Part shown: positions 5,643-5,683 of the stretch, piece after piece | How the letters are laid out: every line of letters begins with the position of its first letter | Position numbering within the stretch: position 1 is the first letter of the stretch | DNA from: Candidatus Cloacimonadota bacterium | GTDB taxonomy: Bacteria > Muiribacteriota > UBA6191 > JACPRK01 | Length of the DNA stretch: 5,683 nucleotides | NCBI GenBank assembly: GCA_021772705.1 | Contig: JAJFLN010000411.1 | Coordinates: forward strand, 1 to 5,683 | Direction of reading: 5' to 3' | The notes under the pieces: generated by a model | What the model was told of the DNA's origin: nothing | What the model saw: only the letters and a program-made list of their open reading frames with translations | Database searches by the model: none | Made by a program: the position numbers and the translations under genes

Positions 5643-5683
5643 TCTGTGCCTGTCGAAGCATGTCCTGAGCTTGCCGAAGCATG
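5643..5683 (+). repeat. Dispersed repeat, two further units reaching the right edge
   Basis: Unit 5643-5659 has GCCTGTCGAAGC and lacks the CTGAG part; unit 5660-5683 has TGTCCTGAGCTTGCCGAAGC. They follow the same direction as the units at 5571-5617, and the array may continue beyond the window. Confidence 0.7.

Noticed and set aside
5318..5683. CRISPR array, because of repeated units near the right edge
   Set aside because: Units are degenerate, directly adjacent or in opposite directions, with no regular spacers.
1..5683. tRNA, rRNA or riboswitch genes
   Set aside because: No cloverleaf, conserved rRNA block or known aptamer core was seen on either strand; intergenic gaps are short or filled by repeats.

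Overview
The window is GC-rich DNA with four complete protein genes, one gene cut by the left edge, one gene remnant, and several families of short palindromic or direct repeats. Three of the four complete genes encode proteins with an N-terminal export signal, and the fourth is an integral membrane protein, so the locus is about the cell envelope or periplasm. GC-rich codon use, the YwiC-like protein, the formylglycine-enzyme remnant and the dispersed TTCGACAGGCTC-type repeats suggest a diderm soil or environmental bacterium such as an Acidobacteriota or deltaproteobacterial/Myxococcota lineage. This placement is an inference from style; there is no rRNA or marker gene.

Layout. At 2-262 (+) is the C-terminal end of a GIY-YIG nuclease-family protein. 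Its stop codon lies in one copy of a 15-bp direct repeat, and the start codon of the next gene lies in the second copy. At 290-1279 (+) is an exported 329-residue protein with an HEFAH zinc-protease motif, family not recognised. It converges on a 273-residue YwiC-like membrane protein (1416-2237, -); between them is a long imperfect inverted repeat of the CACGGAG/GATCACAGAG type that could stop transcription from both sides. Upstream of the YwiC-like gene, on the same strand, is a short C-terminal remnant of a formylglycine-generating-enzyme (FGE/sulfatase-modifying factor) domain (2357-2524). It directly abuts the end of a 512-residue exported TPR plus peptidase-MA-like metalloprotease gene (2524-4062, -). 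Divergent from that gene, across a 166-bp gap, is an exported 331-residue protein of unknown function (4229-5224, +) with a clear ribosome binding site and a strong downstream hairpin.

From 5225 to the right edge there is no gene. The stretch holds the terminator hairpin, a near-perfect 25-bp inverted repeat with a 13-bp tandem duplication, a small palindrome, and several degenerate copies of a CCTGAGCCTGTCGAAG-type repeat.

How the genes might work together is uncertain. The two HExxH proteins and the divergent secreted protein could all act outside the cytoplasm, but nothing in the sequence proves a shared pathway. I do not see a convincing new multi-gene system. The points most worth a second look are the unclassified HEFAH protein, the FGE scar, the secreted 331-residue family and the repeats placed exactly at gene boundaries.
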